Of a DNA stretch of 6,065 nucleotides, positions 5,718-6,065 are shown piece after piece. The notes under the pieces are model-generated. The model made no database searches. It was not told the DNA's origin and saw nothing but the letters and a program-made list of their open reading frames with translations. The position numbers and the translations under genes were made by a program. Origin of the DNA: Pseudomonadota bacterium (GTDB lineage Bacteria; Pseudomonadota; Alphaproteobacteria; Rhizobiales; Xanthobacteraceae); NCBI GenBank assembly GCA_023414975.1, contig JAEZMI010000297.1:1-6065 (forward strand), written 5' to 3'. Position 1 is the stretch's first letter. Every line of letters begins with the position of its first letter.

Positions 5718-6065
5718 TCACCACGTCCCCGCCCGTTTCCTGTCCCAACCCTCGTCGAGGCGCGCGATCTGACCGGCGTCCTCGACCGTGATCGCCGGTC
5801 CGCCAGCCGCGTGCACCACGCCGCGCGCCAGCACATTAGCGCCGGCGAGCGATTCGGGAGCGGTGCCCGCGGCTTCCAGCGCGGCGCGCGCCGACTTTTC
5901 CAGCCTCACCGTGGCGTCATCCCGCCAAACCGGGCCGAAATTGAGGTAATCGACCGCGCGGCCCTTTCCAACCGAAAGCACCCGCCCTTCCAGAATTGTG
6001 AAGCGCCCCTCCCACCGCGCAAGGCGCGCGACGTCGCGGGCGGGAATGGGCAGCCCGGCCCATAG
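5718..6065 (-). CDS. C-terminal part of a probable thermonuclease (SNase)-like protein, 5'-truncated by window edge
   Basis: The frame is open from the right edge, reading LWAGLPIPARDVARL first, to TGA at 5720-5718: 115 visible residues. The segment RFTILEGRVLSVGKGRAVDY followed by LNFGPVWRDDATVRL and GGPAITVEDAGQIARL resembles, from memory, the C-terminal part of proteins annotated in alphaproteobacteria as thermonuclease family or nuclease-like. It has the alternating beta pattern expected of an OB-like fold. The nuclease catalytic residues would lie upstream, outside the window, so activity cannot be judged. A GTG at 5981 is internal because the frame and family-like sequence continue upstream of it. 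The stop lies 41 nt before the ATG proposed for the M48 protease and overlaps that gene's alternative starts, which points to one operon on the minus strand. Function is less certain than the reading frame. Confidence 0.72.
   Translation of the reverse strand, partial: LWAGLPIPARDVARLARWEGRFTILEGRVLSVGKGRAVDYLNFGPVWRDDATVRLEKSARAALEAAGTAPESLAGANVLARGVVHAAGGPAITVEDAGQIARLDEGWDRKRAGTW

Noticed and set aside
4678..5772. Plus-strand 364-codon open frame opposite the M48 gene
   Set aside because: Composition is typical of an antisense shadow; the minus strand has clear HEMAH, ELEAD and lipobox motifs.
1..6065. tRNA, rRNA, phage, toxin-antitoxin or defence genes
   Set aside because: No cloverleaf, rRNA core sequence or recognisable protein of those types was seen on either strand.

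Overview
The window is GC-rich DNA (roughly two thirds or more G+C). It looks like the chromosome of an alphaproteobacterium of the order Hyphomicrobiales (Rhizobiales), plausibly Xanthobacteraceae (for example Ancylobacter, Starkeya or Xanthobacter). The evidence is a seven-iron ferredoxin FdxA next to a CarD/CdnL regulator, an RpoH2-type sigma factor behind an EcfG-like promoter, and GTCATGGCCGGGC-type palindromic repeats typical of that order. The genus is inference.

Layout, left to right. Positions 1-1196 (+) hold proA (glutamate-5-semialdehyde dehydrogenase), whose first ~25-30 codons lie outside the window. Then come fdxA (1360-1695, +), a ~400-nt gap with a good sigma70-type promoter (1815-1842) and a ~250-nt leader, and carD (2101-2700, +), closed by a strong intrinsic terminator (2726-2753). 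The gap 2754-3178 holds two 110-bp copies of a double-palindrome repeat with a 138-bp period, a likely remnant of a third, and a GGAAC-N16-CGTT promoter just before rpoH2 (3179-4048, +). Facing rpoH2 is a minus-strand pair: a C-terminal fragment of a probable nuclease-like protein (6065-5718), then an M48-family metalloprotease lipoprotein (5676-4111). The 62-nt gap between rpoH2 and the protease gene holds three copies of a 16-bp tandem repeat, and the protease signal region is built on four copies of an 18-bp tandem repeat.

Functionally, proA is proline biosynthesis and fdxA is electron transfer. carD and rpoH2 are both transcription factors acting on RNA polymerase: one stabilises open complexes, the other redirects the enzyme to stress genes. 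The M48 protease probably works in envelope quality control. The promoter in front of rpoH2 suggests a cascade in which the general stress sigma factor EcfG switches on RpoH2.

I found no phage, plasmid, CRISPR, toxin-antitoxin or defence module. This is an ordinary core-genome region. The points worth a second look are the EcfG-like promoter, the carD leader, the repeat pair, and the minisatellite in the protease signal peptide.
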